From Parelaphostrongylus tenuis (lineage: Eukaryota; Nematoda; Chromadorea; Rhabditida; Metastrongylidae): a stretch of 64,000 nt of DNA. How positions within the stretch are numbered: the first letter of the stretch is position 1; each line of letters starts with the position of its first letter. A model generated the notes under the pieces. The model made no database searches. It was given only the letters and a program-made list of their open reading frames with translations, and had not been told where the DNA came from. The DNA lies in NCBI GenBank assembly GCA_019055375.1, contig JAHQIW010000807.1:248001-312000 (forward strand), given 5' to 3'. A program made the translations under genes and the position numbers. Shown here one piece after another: positions 1 to 12,900 of this stretch.

Positions 1-832
1 GAATTTGTACTATGTTTGAGGATTTTCAAGAATCGCAAAAAGTGAGGACTGTGCTTAATCAAAGGAGGCATTGCTGCTATGAGAAAAATGTAGGGAGCGA
101 TGAAAAAAATCAAAATAGGTGGTTTTTTGATCACAACTACTACATCCTACCACGCACTCAGTTGAACCTATGAACTGGCATTCCGATGTTGTTAAGACAG
201 GATAGAGCAATTCGACCGATGTTGAGGCTGCTTGGAGAAATCATAGCGCAACATCAAACTTTCTTACTCACCACCTTGACTCAATATTTATATAAACGCT
301 TAGCCGTTTAGCCAGTTGATAAAATTGAAATTATGATGCATTAACTGACTTAAGCCTAAAAATAGCTCCTAAAAATATAACTTAAATTCCAACTGTGTAC
401 ATCAAATATTTGGAAGCAATGCTGTCCTTGGTGATGACTTGTAAATGACTGTGGTAAGGCAAAGTTGATCAGGCGTTTGTGTAATGGGAAGAGTTAGTCA
501 TCGATGAATGAGAATAGAAGAGTTAAGACGAAAGCCATTTTTGCAGCGCCTTCTGCAAAAGAAACAGAAATATTGGTAACTTACGTCAGATGGGAAGATT
601 TTCGATTGCAAAATGATATTCTACACATATCACTAAGCTTGAAATTTCATCATCCCTTTGCGCTTGTATCGAAGTGGAATCAATGGGAAATGTACTCAAG
701 CGAGTGGAACTTGTGTAAATGAGTTAGCTGACTATGCAATCCAAGCAAATGGGAACCATATGAAAATAACTGTCTAACTGCCTACACAAAACGCTATGAA
801 ATTGCCTGGTAAGCATGTTTCCTTTGTTCCAG

Positions 833-914
833 GTCATCGAAGGTTCCAATATAGCTTTTGAAGTGCAAATGAATTCCGTACCGAATACACTCTATCTCTT
901 CATGGGAGATGGAG
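833..914 (+). CDS. bbs-7 / osm-12: BBS7 exon 1 of the window (propeller blade)
   Basis: This exon follows a TTGTTCCAG acceptor and ends phase 1 before GTATCC. It reads VIEGSNIAFEVQMNSVPNTL at its start, matching the VLQGSDVMYAVEV...PTVLAL stretch of vertebrate BBS7. It starts in phase 0, so a further exon must lie upstream. No convincing preceding exon was found in bases 1-832. Confidence 0.9.
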
Positions 915-3900
915 GTATCCATGGCGTTACTTTTGTTAATAAGTTATTATTTTGGTTTTTTCCATTGATTCTTCTTGTAGGCTATTCTAAACAGTTGGTG
1001 CTTTATGGAACGCGAAACGGTAAACTTGGACTCATTGATATCAAAGCAAAAGAAGCAGAAATTAAGTGGGAAATTGCTACACCACGCTAAGCGGTTTGTT
1101 TAACTCTTAAATTTTTTTTCAAAAGCCTATTTCGCACTTCTTGAGCAGCTCTCAGTTAAACGCTCCTGTGATCATAAACTATGTTTTCTTTTCTTTTTCA
1201 TTCTGATATCATATTGGATGAGGACTTACAGTAAGTTGTAAATTTCGAGGCCCTTTTTTCCCAGAATACTTGGATCTCAATAGTTGATGAAAAAAGGACA
1301 TTTGTAGGTGATTTTCTGAGCGCCGGTCAATTCTACCTTTACTTCTCTGAAAGTACACCTAGAATTCTTGGCTCAGCAACTGTTAAACGCAAAAATATGA
1401 CACTTTAATTTCAGGATTCATTTTATTTGACCGCCTATTGCGGGGTATGATGGTAGAATGAACCCAATTATGAAAGTGGTGTATACAAACATTTGCGTCA
1501 ACTGGATTTAAACCCAGATCTCACCCTCAGGGGCGCACGTTGGCGTCGGTAGCGCAACGGTTTCAACACGCGCCCCGGATAGGGTGAGATCTGGGTTTGA
1601 ATCCCAGTTGACACAAATGTTTCTTGCACACCACTTTACATTATTGAGTTTGACTCCCGTTTATTTTCATTTCCAATTCTAGTCTTTTTCCTCCTCAATA
1701 CCAGTTTATTGACGATTATGAGCCAGCACATTAACATCACCGTGAAGACGTAAAAGTAATTTTGAAGTGTTCAGAATCAACATACTTTTTTCAGCAATTA
1801 CTTCCATCACTTGCTATCCATTCAGTGGACTTGATCATCCTGACATTCTAATTGGAAAGGATGATGGTGTGTTGGAAATCTACACAGTCGACACCGAAGA
1901 TAACTGCGCTCTCTACGGAACATATGTAAGACGGATAACCCTCACCATTTTTTTCCATTCCTTGGTTTCTTCTAGGCTGCTTAGTAAGCTAAGCGATCTC
2001 CTCAAAGTAAAGGTCTTAGCACTGAGCAATCCGCTTGAGGTTTTGTAGCGGAAATCATTTGGTGAGGAAGTATCCTGTAGTCAAAAACCTTCTGCAAACA
2101 CATAAGCGTACATATCAGCAGAATTACCTAATCATACTCCTGGATGAACTCAAAATTCTCGTGATTAACAAAAGTCATAATAACTGTCGTCTTATAGCTG
2201 ACGTTCAGGTGCAATCTTCTAGGAATTCGTAGACGTGTCCTGTGTCATTTATACAAGGAATCTTGCACTCGCGACTCTATCTGGCATAAGGCTGTGATGC
2301 CTAAAAATGAGACTTCTACAATTGAAGATTAATAATGCATATTATACTTGCGATTAGATCCGAATAAGGTGCATCAAGTAAAAAATCAGAGGAAAAGTGG
2401 GCTACAGAATCCAGCATAGTTTTCCTATGCCCACCGGTTTTTCTAATAGTTTCTAAATCTTTTTTTTCCAGCACTGTGACGAATCGATCACGAGCGTTGG
2501 CTGCGGGCGTGTATGTTCAGAAGAAGAGGATGAGATTGTTGTTTGTACTTATACAGGCTAGTGGAATTCTCGTCTTATTCTTATTATCTTATTATTCCTC
2601 TTCATTGCACATGTAGATTTGATGCTAAGTGATAATTACTGTCTAAGGATGCTGAACCAGTTTTTTGATGAAAACGCTTCAGAAGTTTCGCATCCTTCGT
2701 ATGATGGGTTACGAGAATTTTTTTATGAACTTATTTACAAAGTAATCTGCCTCTGGATAAATGGTATGTTTCTTGAAAGCCTATACGACAAATGAAAAGA
2801 GAATGAATAAGATTTTTTGTCGTTTTGCAAGCTCGTTCATTCTGTTCATAAGTTTGTTAAGAACTCAAATGTGAACTAGAATTGTAGAGTCAATAAAGAC
2901 TTTAGCCGAACAGATAATTTAACTTGTTTGTAGGCTGTTTACTCATGGAAATAGGCAGCGCAAAGAGTAGAAGATTTCTGTCTTGACTTCGCATTGAATT
3001 CCCGATTGATTCGCCTGTATTCTGAAACTGTCTTCCAGATGATAATGAGGCCAGAAACAAAGGGACGGTGATTTGCACAGAGTCAAATGTTCCTCTTCTC
3101 GTGTTTCTTTTGACGACGGTCCTTATTGCTTATGTTGTTACTTGTTGAGCTTGAAACAAAGCATATTGAAAAACGACTATCGATGCTTTTCTCTTATCCG
3201 CAACCGTAATAAAAATAAACCTATTTTCTGCTCTTTTTAGACATTTCAGTAGTCATTCGATAGCTTAAATCTCGAGAATTTGAAAGGGTGCATTTTATTT
3301 TTTGAATATCCATTATACTGCGCTGTAACTAGTAAAAATAACATTTCATTCACACTCAAGCTTTTTTCGCTGGGCAGGACTTTCCTCTAAGAATTCAACA
3401 ATTTTTCGATAGCACAAATTTCCAAGCATTTAGTAGCGTTTTGGTTTTCTAAAGAGAAAAAACTTTCTATTGCGCTGCAACACTGAAATTAATATTGCAT
3501 TTCTCATGCGGTGTGCACACCTTGTATCGGTATGCACAAAGATTTCGCACCGTTGACATCAAGCCACCGCATTTTAATAACCACTCAGTAGCTTAAGTTC
3601 AAGAAATTCAGCGGACGTTTGCTTTATGAAACGAAATTTTTTAGCGCGCTGTAGCAGTGAGAATAAAATTGTGTTGCGCCTTTGAGTCCTCTTCGCTGGA
3701 CTCAGCTTTTCTCCAGACTTTCAATAGCCAATCGAGAACACAAACTGTCAGCGATTTCAATATTATGCTTGATTTTTAGGAACAAATCACAGCTAAGAGA
3801 ATATTGGGTTTCGCACTCGGCGCTTATCGCACACCACACGTGAATTGCGCTGCAGATCGACATGACGCCGAGTGCGGAACCTAATACACTCTTAGCTGTA

Positions 3901-6900
3901 ATAACGCGCTTTAAAAGTTCTTTCAAAAATTGAGTGCATTAGTGAAACCTCTGACATTTGGGCTATCGAATAGTCATAAAAGTCTGAGAGAAGAGCTGCG
4001 TTCAGCAAAAGAGCTTGGGTTTTAAATTAAACTTCATTTTTACTATTACAGCACAATATAAAAACCTTTAGAAAGTAGAATAGATCTTTCAAATTCTCGC
4101 AATATGGGCCCGGATAGGGAAAGAGTACCGACCATCATCCAAGCTACATGACTAGGAAACAGTTCGTTACAACGTCCTCGAATAGTCAGCCGATAATTTG
4201 TGAGATTCGTTTGCGTCACATACATCATTGTTGTGTCTGAAAAATCTGGTTCTCAGAGTAGAAATTGTTCTGTCCACAAACGGTGAGAGGAGCAAATGGT
4301 GAGGGCAGGGTGTCTTGACACGAATGTCTCCGAAATCCACACTCGCTCAATATTCAGTTCGACCCCCTATAGACAAAGAAAATAGATTCTTGTTGTGGCC
4401 TAATTCGTATTTTGGCCCGATCACTTTCGCCGATTGCAGTTGTAAGGCAATGAAAAATTTGAAAGAAATGCTGAATTCAGCAGGAGGCGTGAAAACCAGA
4501 TTCCTGATAAGGCAAGTGTATGAGGTGCAAAAAACCTCACCACGGGGCATCACGCAGTCAACAATATCCACACTAGGGACTTGTTTAGCATAAAGGTTAC
4601 AGATGTTCCACAACAATAACTGAATGCACCGTTGGGTTGATTTCATCTGAGCGCTTACAACACCTTTCTATTTCTCTACACTTGCCTCAGAATATAAGAA
4701 CGCCCACACTGATATGTCCATAGGCCACATCAAGTCGTTAATTAGTGAACCACTGAAAAGAATAGCTCAAATTGTACCATATTACTGTTGTGGCTGCTTT
4801 TGGTGCTTTACTTACCTTTCTTCGTATCCGTCTCTCAAAGTTGACACTTGAAAACGAATGACTATCATATCCATGTGCACGGAACTTTTATAAAGCTGAA
4901 CGTTTGCAGTGATAGAAACGCGGAAATAGTAGAAAACAGCGATTCGTGTAACTCCAATCGTATTTATTATCTATATTGATTTCCTGTCTTTGCGTACTCA
5001 TGATATGGAAATAATTGGGCAGATAATCAAGTTCCAGATGTTATATTATGTAGTGGTGGTGTATTCGCAGAGTAGTTACTGATGGAGTGTATCAGGAAAT
5101 AAGGTGATGAACAAGAAGATGTGCCAAACTCTTATCTAACAGTCGCTTCAAAGCAATCAACAGGGAATCATTAGCTTGGTTATTTCCAAAACTGCAAGAG
5201 GAATCCCGTTGATCAGTATTCTAACGACATTCATAAGACGAAATTCTCAAGCAGCAGCCGAAGCAGCACATGAAGTAAGACCTTTGTAGAGGATGGATGC
5301 GAGAATTCGAATCAAACGCAAGAGGAGCTAAGGATCAGCATAGTAAATTGTGGCGACTGTTAGTGTCGAATGAATGCAAATAAAATTCATTGTAATAATG
5401 GAATTAAATTTCTAAAAATGCTGACCCTTTCGTAGACTAATACCAATCAAATGATAACCATTTTAGGATGGCTGTTCTCCTTAGCACCTTCGAAATCCGG
5501 TGTGGCATCGATGAACACTAAAGCGGCCGATGTGAATGTGAAGGTACAACAGTTAAGGTGAATAGTTGCTTAGTTTCATGTTGTATTCAACTTCAACCCA
5601 CGGAATGCCGTCATTAGATCGGTCGATGTTACAGGCATATTGATCATGCATACACTGGAAGACCTTGCTTAAACAGAGAAATTTGTGAAATATAACCAAA
5701 AACCAGTCTATGTTCGAAACAAAGATTGTATAGATAACTTAGTGCAATTATGTAGAAAGATAGAGAAACAAGTAGAGAATTCCTTTCATAAGAATAGCGG
5801 TTCTGAATAATTCTTCAAGATACTCATAAGATACTCATTAGCTATAAATCTCTTTATTTGCCGCTTTTAGCAATGGTAAGTCTTCACTAATATACTCCTG
5901 TTATTAGGCAGCTGTATCGCCTTTACAAGGTCATCAGTAACACGATGCCTTTCGATTCAGCTCATCCCTCACAAGGGATATACCTCCTGCTTATAAAGGA
6001 AGTGACGCCAAATCATTCAAACCACCGTATGTTGAGTGTCAACATCCCGCGACACTGTGGAGTACCCAATATTGTTGAGTAATATGCAGAACTTTTTTGT
6101 CTGACGTCCAAAATTTTACAAATGATTCAGCAATATTAAACACATCTTCGAGTTACTGCTCGCTTTTTCTTTGAATTTAAATCGATTGTGCGCTTTTTTA
6201 TAACGAAAATACGAAAAAAGTTGTACATAAATCCTTACAAGAGTCTCCTTTTGAAAAAAGCGATCTTATATTATAACATCGATTTTGTTTTCCGCACATT
6301 TTTTTCACGATTCACAATTTAGAATTCTTATGCCTAGTTTATCTCACAACTTGACGTCATATAATTTGATCTTCGAGACTGTTTGACGATTTCCTCATCT
6401 TCGTCATAATTGCCGTAGAATGATGTTTGGTTTGTTGTCTTCTAGAACTCTGGGATAACCGTGCTAAATCACAATAGCATTGATTGGAGGGAGCTGTCAT
6501 GTCCCAGAATGGTCCGTTTCGGGGTCCGACTCCGGGGGGATAAGAAAACTGGTTGACGTGCACGGTGCCAAGTCAGGGGTTCGACCGTCTGCGTAATGAA
6601 CGGAATCATCTTCTTATATCGCATTCTAAAGAATATTATTATGCCACGTTTGATCGTTGAGATAAGTCACACGATGAACTTCTTCTTTTTTTCCAGATTT
6701 AAGTGAGAATGAGACTCATTGAAGTTTCACGAGAGTACAAACAACCACTCTGTCTCACTTTCATCGATCTGAAGAAAGCCTTTGATTCAGTGGAAACAGA
6801 AGCGGTTGTAGAGGCTCTGGATAACCAGGGCGTTCCTATTCGGTGCATAATGATCCTTCGTGAGCTTTATAAAGATTTTACGACCAAAATATCTCCATTC

Positions 6901-9900
6901 TTCAACAATATCACCATTTACGTGAGAAGAGGGGTTCGACAAGGCGATACAATTTCGCCAAAACTATTCACTGCCACACTACAAAACGTCATGCGAACAT
7001 TAGAATGGGACGAAATGGGAGTGAAAATTGACGGTCGACAATTAAACCATCTTCGCTTTGCTGACGATATCGTTTTCATAACACCAAACATCGGCCAAGC
7101 GGAACGAATGTTGACCGATTTCGATAACGCCTATGGAAAGATTGGTCTTCAACTGAATCTAACAAAAACAATGTTCATGAGGAACGGATGGATTTTGAAT
7201 GCCCCATTCACGTTCAACGGAACGACAATCTCCGAATGCTCCAGTTACGTCTATGTAGGTCGTGAAATCAACATGATGAACGACCTAGCTCCAGAGTTGA
7301 GCAGGAGACAACGAGCGGCTTGGAGACCGTTTAAGAGCATCGAAGATGTAGTGAAGAGGACAAAGAACATCCGACTTCGTGCCTACTTTTTCGACTCGAC
7401 AATTATCCCTGCCCTGACGTATGCAGCAGAAACCTGGTCGCTACGTAAGCAGGATGAAAGATCACTTGCCGTTATCGAACGCGCAGTCGAAAGGTCGATG
7501 CTAGGAGTATCCCGTATCTCGCAAATAAGAGAAAGGATCCGAAGTTCCGACCTACGTTAACGATCGAAAATCAGAGACGCCGTTCTACACGCCAGGATAT
7601 CGAAAATAAGGTGGGCCGGACACGTGATGCGCTTCAACGACAACCGATGGACGGAGCCGTTACCGACTGGATTCCTCGGGACATCAAGAGCTCTACATGA
7701 AGACCACTGACCCGTTGGTCCGATTTCTCCACGAAAGCGATAGAAGAAAGGTATGATGCTCAGCGAATCCTTATAGCGAGGGAGACCCCCTGAGCTACTC
7801 TTGCACGCGATAGGGAAAAATGGAAGAGTTGCTAGTACTCCGCTCGAGTCACTCGACGATCAACGGGACGACAGGTGATACAGGTGACAGGTGAAGTGAG
7901 AATGTTTCTAAAATATCTCTGCTACATTGCTATGGTAAAATTCGACACCTAGGAATCGTCATCACCATAGTTATTCCCGGCATGTTGGTCTACTTCATTT
8001 TCGATAAACAGTTGACTCTTTTTGCAATGAAATCTAGCTTCATTTCTTAGAAGTTAAGTGCGCAGACCTAACTTTGACACACAAATTAATGACGAATGGT
8101 CGCAGAAACACAAGTAGTTCATCATGGCCTCTCAGACGAGATCTACGTCTCTCGATCATATCAAAGTTTTTTTGCTCCCCTGGCAGCAACGAGTACAAGT
8201 GAAACTCCTCCATTCGACAACTTGCTTAATCATGCTCTATAATCGTAATTTCTCTTTTTCAAGGAGCTGAGATCAAGGAAACTGGAAGCAAAACTGAATG
8301 AAGAAACGCTCTCGTTACGGCGAAATGACGAAGAGAGGCGGTAATCAGGTGGCCTACATACCGGTCTTCGAAGTAAGGCATGAAGTCTAGTGCTTATTTT
8401 TCCATTTTGTAAGCCCTTCCAATAAATAATTAGTCTACTGTAAAAGTCATATTAGTTTTCGGCGACAATAAAGAAGCAGGAGGTTTCAGAAGGTTGCAAA
8501 TGCTTCAGAATCATAACCTAGCCTTCCCCTTTTAGTTTTCGTGACGCAACACAAATGGATAGCTCACAAAGTATTGAGGCAGTTTCTCGAAAATCTTTGC
8601 GAATAAAGGCTTTCAAGCAACGTAGATCTTAAAATTTTCTTAATTTATAGCCAGATTCTCTAACACAGAGGTTGAGAGCAGAGAGAATAGGTTCGAAAGC
8701 TTTTTAAATCTTATCTAGTTTATCTGGCAGGCAAATCGCGTAACAGTTACGATTTTGTTAGTCAAATCATCACCCTCAGGCTGTGACAAATTTCATCCAT
8801 AGTCGATTTCCAGCTTTTTGTCGCAAATACCATTCAGATTCTTGATTCCTTCGAGCTCTCACCCGAGCACAACGCCTATTCACTGATCATCGAGTTGGCG
8901 ATACAAATCGACTTTATTATTGTTCAGGTGATGGGATTTGTCAATTTTGTAATTGAAAAACGCAAGAGGAATCATCGGATTCTACTTGTAAATAAGTTTA
9001 ATTACTCCGAGGACAAAACCAGCACTTCATCTTTGGCGCTTGACTTCGTAGAGAGATAAATTCAACTTTACAGAGCAAAATGCCAGCTCAACTCGTTGAG
9101 GTGGAGCGCAACGCTTCTGTCGTATGCCAGCAGGCCCAGAGCGAATATGTGAGCTATACTCTTTTTATAACAATCACAGGTAGTGTTTAGTTATATTAAG
9201 AGAAGAAACACTGCGGGCTTGCACAATAGGTTTCGTCCCAATGAGTTCTTAACATAATAATACGAGATTAGAGAGCTCGTCGCACAAACGTAGCGATGTC
9301 GTTGGTCACGAAAATGATGGCGTGTGGAGCAGTGGTTGAAGATGTCCTGTAGTACAGCCTGGAGCGGTTAGTGTTTCGGTCCGCGTTTCGCAATCATCAA
9401 ACTCTTCCTCATCACTCAATATTGGGAAAGTTTATCAGACTTTATTTTGAGAATCAATATACTAATTCATAAAAAAGGATGAAGCTCTCGGCTTTGCTTA
9501 ATCCCTAAGGGACGCGCCATGCATTCGTCTTCATCTAATACAGTTTGAGGTAATTGGAAGCTCGCTTGCCGTTACCTTTACTCGCAGTGGCCTACCAGTG
9601 TATCAAGTCACTGCTGCTATCCCCAGAAAGTTCTGACAGCATTTTAGAGACCCCAAAGGGATGAAATGCTTGGTGCGCTTTGAGCGCGGGATCGAACCAT
9701 CGACCATCGATTTATTAATAAAGTGTGTTGCAGAGTACCTCTAATGATTGTGCCACACACGCTCTATTTAATCATATCTCACAATTACCGATAGGCAGCC
9801 GTAACTCATTTATGTAGACCAAATATGCACTTAATCAACTCTGCATTGTCTTTCAAATCCGAAGAGTAATTATCTTTCAAATCCGATGACAAATGTTCGT

Positions 9901-12900
9901 CATTTGTTGCAACTGGCAATCCCAAATAATCTTATTGGCAAGGGTCTCACCATAAATTCATTTCCAAACAAAGTTGAACGGCCAGCTCGTTTATATCTCC
10001 CTGAGTGTACGTATTGTTCCTTTGTTGTGAACCTTTCCATCACTCTACGTCATGTCTCTTATCCTTAAGAAAAATGATTGAATTGATTTCATAGGTCTTA
10101 TTCCAATGGTCAAAATTCAGAACGAGTTTCGATAAAGATAAAATAAAACGAAATTTGGAAGAAATTGTTGTTTTCGGAATACAACATGATCATATATCCC
10201 TGACACTTTACCAAAAATTAAGGCGACAGTATGGGAAAAATGGATGGTTTTATTTTTGAGCAGAAAAATACGTCAAGCTTATTATGGTTCCTTCAAGACT
10301 GCGTCAACTTTTGGTGGGTTTTTGGCAGCTGTGTTTAACAATTTGTCGTCCATAACATATCAGGACAGTAGTAAACATCGATAGTAGTCAGTGAACCATC
10401 AGTAAATTTATGCAGAAGCTAGGAAATATAATGGCGTGTTATAGTCTCCCTTTTGAACCTATGTATTTTTGCTACAGATTCGGTGAGCAATACAACGCAA
10501 GTTGAGGAGAGAATGTGAAATTTGTGAATGATTTATCTTTTGGCTAGGCCAGTGCAAGACGATAAATCCAAAGTCATTCAAACTCTATATTTATTCGGAT
10601 TCTTATCACATTACTTTTTCCGGTGCTTTTTATGCAGGGACCTTTCCGCTTAACAAAGATTTTTCGTCAAATTTTTAGATATCATTCGAAAGCTAAATTT
10701 GCGATGAACTCAAAAATTTACTTATCTCTTGAGAAGACCTTTTTACATTGGTGTACCAGTGGCGATAAAGTTGCGCTTTAGACGCAGAATATGTTATCGC
10801 GCGCATTTTGCACAGCAGATCTTTTCCCCCAAACTATTACTGACTAATCAATATCGTAAATTTTGGAAATTTCAAGAAGTATTTGCTTTGCACAAACGCC
10901 TATTTTGCAGCGCTAAAGCAGGGAAAATAACAACGTGTTTCGTATGCGTCGCGCGTTGTAGCGCTTATTTTTTATTTATATAGGAATTTATTTCTCCATT
11001 GCGAAGACATTTTTTGATTTTTTGTACTGGATATGTAAGAAACTTTTTTCTGTCGTTCTGTGTACTTGAGCTCCTTATTTTGTTTTTATATTTTCAAATA
11101 ACCCACGACCAAGCTTAAGGACAAAACAGCCTAAGTTCACACAATATGCATTGAACTTGTAGAAGAAATATAGGAGTAACAGAATCATATGTTTTACTCA
11201 TAATTAAAAAGTCCTATAATCAATGACAAGAATCACGCCCCACATGCGAATAGTTAGAGGAACTGCGCTGCTCAGTCGATCAAACGCGGATCAATGCACA
11301 GCCATTCACACACTTTAGCCAACAAGCAATGCACGGCCTATGTGAAACCCAATCTTATTTCCCCTGCTGCGGTGCACTAAGAGGATGTTTTCAGAAAGCA
11401 AGCTCAGTGTTTTAATCTCCGGGATTTGTCCTAATGAATGATTTTTTATAGTCGAAATATAGAGTTCTGTCCTGCGATTGATGCGCATGTGTGAAGCACA
11501 ATTTCATTTTCTTTGATACAGTGCGTGAAGAGCCTTTCAGAAGAACAATTATATTTTTGATGTTGCCGAGAATCAAGTCGTCGAATGTTTATTGATGATA
11601 TAAAGAGAATTTTGTCCTTGATAATTTGCGTTTCATGGAAAGCGCAATTTATTTCAACTGCTTCAGCGCTGTAGGAGTTTTTCAAATAAAAAAGTGGATT
11701 TTGTATGTTCTTCGGTTCAGGATTCCGAACGATTACTAATGGTCAAATGGAAAATTTTTCTCAACCGAAAAAGCACCTTTAAAAAACCCTTCGCGTTGAC
11801 AGAACTGATACCATTCCTGTTCCCTCAAAGCAATTGTTCCAGTGATATACAAGTTTAGAATCCATGGGCACTGCTTGCTTCGTATCGATGTCAGGCCAAT
11901 GTGAATCGTATCGAGTTGCGGGTGAAGATCGACGAGGGTACTTATGGTTCATTGGTGGTCTATATTTGTCCGAAATCACATCCGAAGACTGTACAGGTAA
12001 AGGCTGAAGATTTATTTTAAAGTACTCAGAAATCAGAACTTGTCGAAGACTGGCACGAAGTATTAAATATAGCAGTGTACAGTACATAAAATTCTCTTTT
12101 CATTATGTAGTTGACAATACGAACCAGTTGAACGCGTCAGTAATACTAATAAATCTGTTGCAAAGGAATAGAGTACAACTCTTTTAGTTAGCTTTACATA
12201 GGATGGAAAAGCAGTGGAAATGCTCAAAAAAAAGTTACTATGAGGACTAATTGTAAAAGCTCAATGTGCTTCAAGATCAGTATATCCTAACATTACCTCT
12301 TCCGGAATGTTTTCCAAAAATTTGGTAACATCTTCATTATGTGAACTAGGAAAGCCAATATTGTGTTCTGTGCATGGGGAAAACTCTGCGACTCATGTCT
12401 ACGCAATGTACGGCGTTGCACAGATGATATGAATCTTCCGCACTACTGCGATGGCTGATCGTCTGAAGCAACTGAAAACGTAGCTCAATTTGATCAAGAC
12501 TTCACAACGGTGAATAAATCTGATCTTGAGCGATTACCACTGCCAAAATCGCACTCTGGAAATCTAAGCTACAGCAAAATCTGAACAATGTGAAGTTTAC
12601 CAAAGTTTAACAAGGTGAATACGTATATGGTATTGGAACCGTGGCGCAGGTTAAAACTATTATGTCTTGCCCTTGTTTCGAATACGCTAAGGGGCTTCCA
12701 GTTGAGAGATTCTGGTCGGTCTCTACCAGTATAAAAATCATTACAAAGAAGAAATTAAGTACTTCGCATATACTGTGTATGTTAACATGCTTATATTATG
12801 CCTGAAAATCACTATGAGACAAATAGGCTAAATAAAAATGTACAAATGTACAAAAACTAACTACAATTTGTTCATTTCGTTTTCTAAGAGTCCTTCTGTT

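Larger units (their letters stand above)
2557..5466 (+). other. BBS7 intron with foldback and dispersed repeats
   Basis: This 2.9-kb intron starts GCTAGT and ends CATTTTAG. It contains repeat family G (about 3235-3960) including a long foldback (3713-3995). Nothing protein-coding was recognised in it. Confidence 0.7.
5544..8263 (+). other. BBS7 intron containing an RTE insertion
   Basis: This intron carries the 5'-truncated RTE copy at about 6703-7882 in the same orientation as the host gene. A box B-like GGGGTTCGACC lies near 6577-6587. No exon was recognised elsewhere in it. Confidence 0.7.

Noticed and set aside
180..300. A QDRAIRP-like reading resembling the BBS7 segment before VLQGSDV
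   Set aside because: It has no matching splice sites or phase and the similarity covers only a few residues.
11779..12087. 102-codon frame on the minus strand
   Set aside because: It is antisense to BBS7 exon 10, which matches the homologue with correct splice sites.
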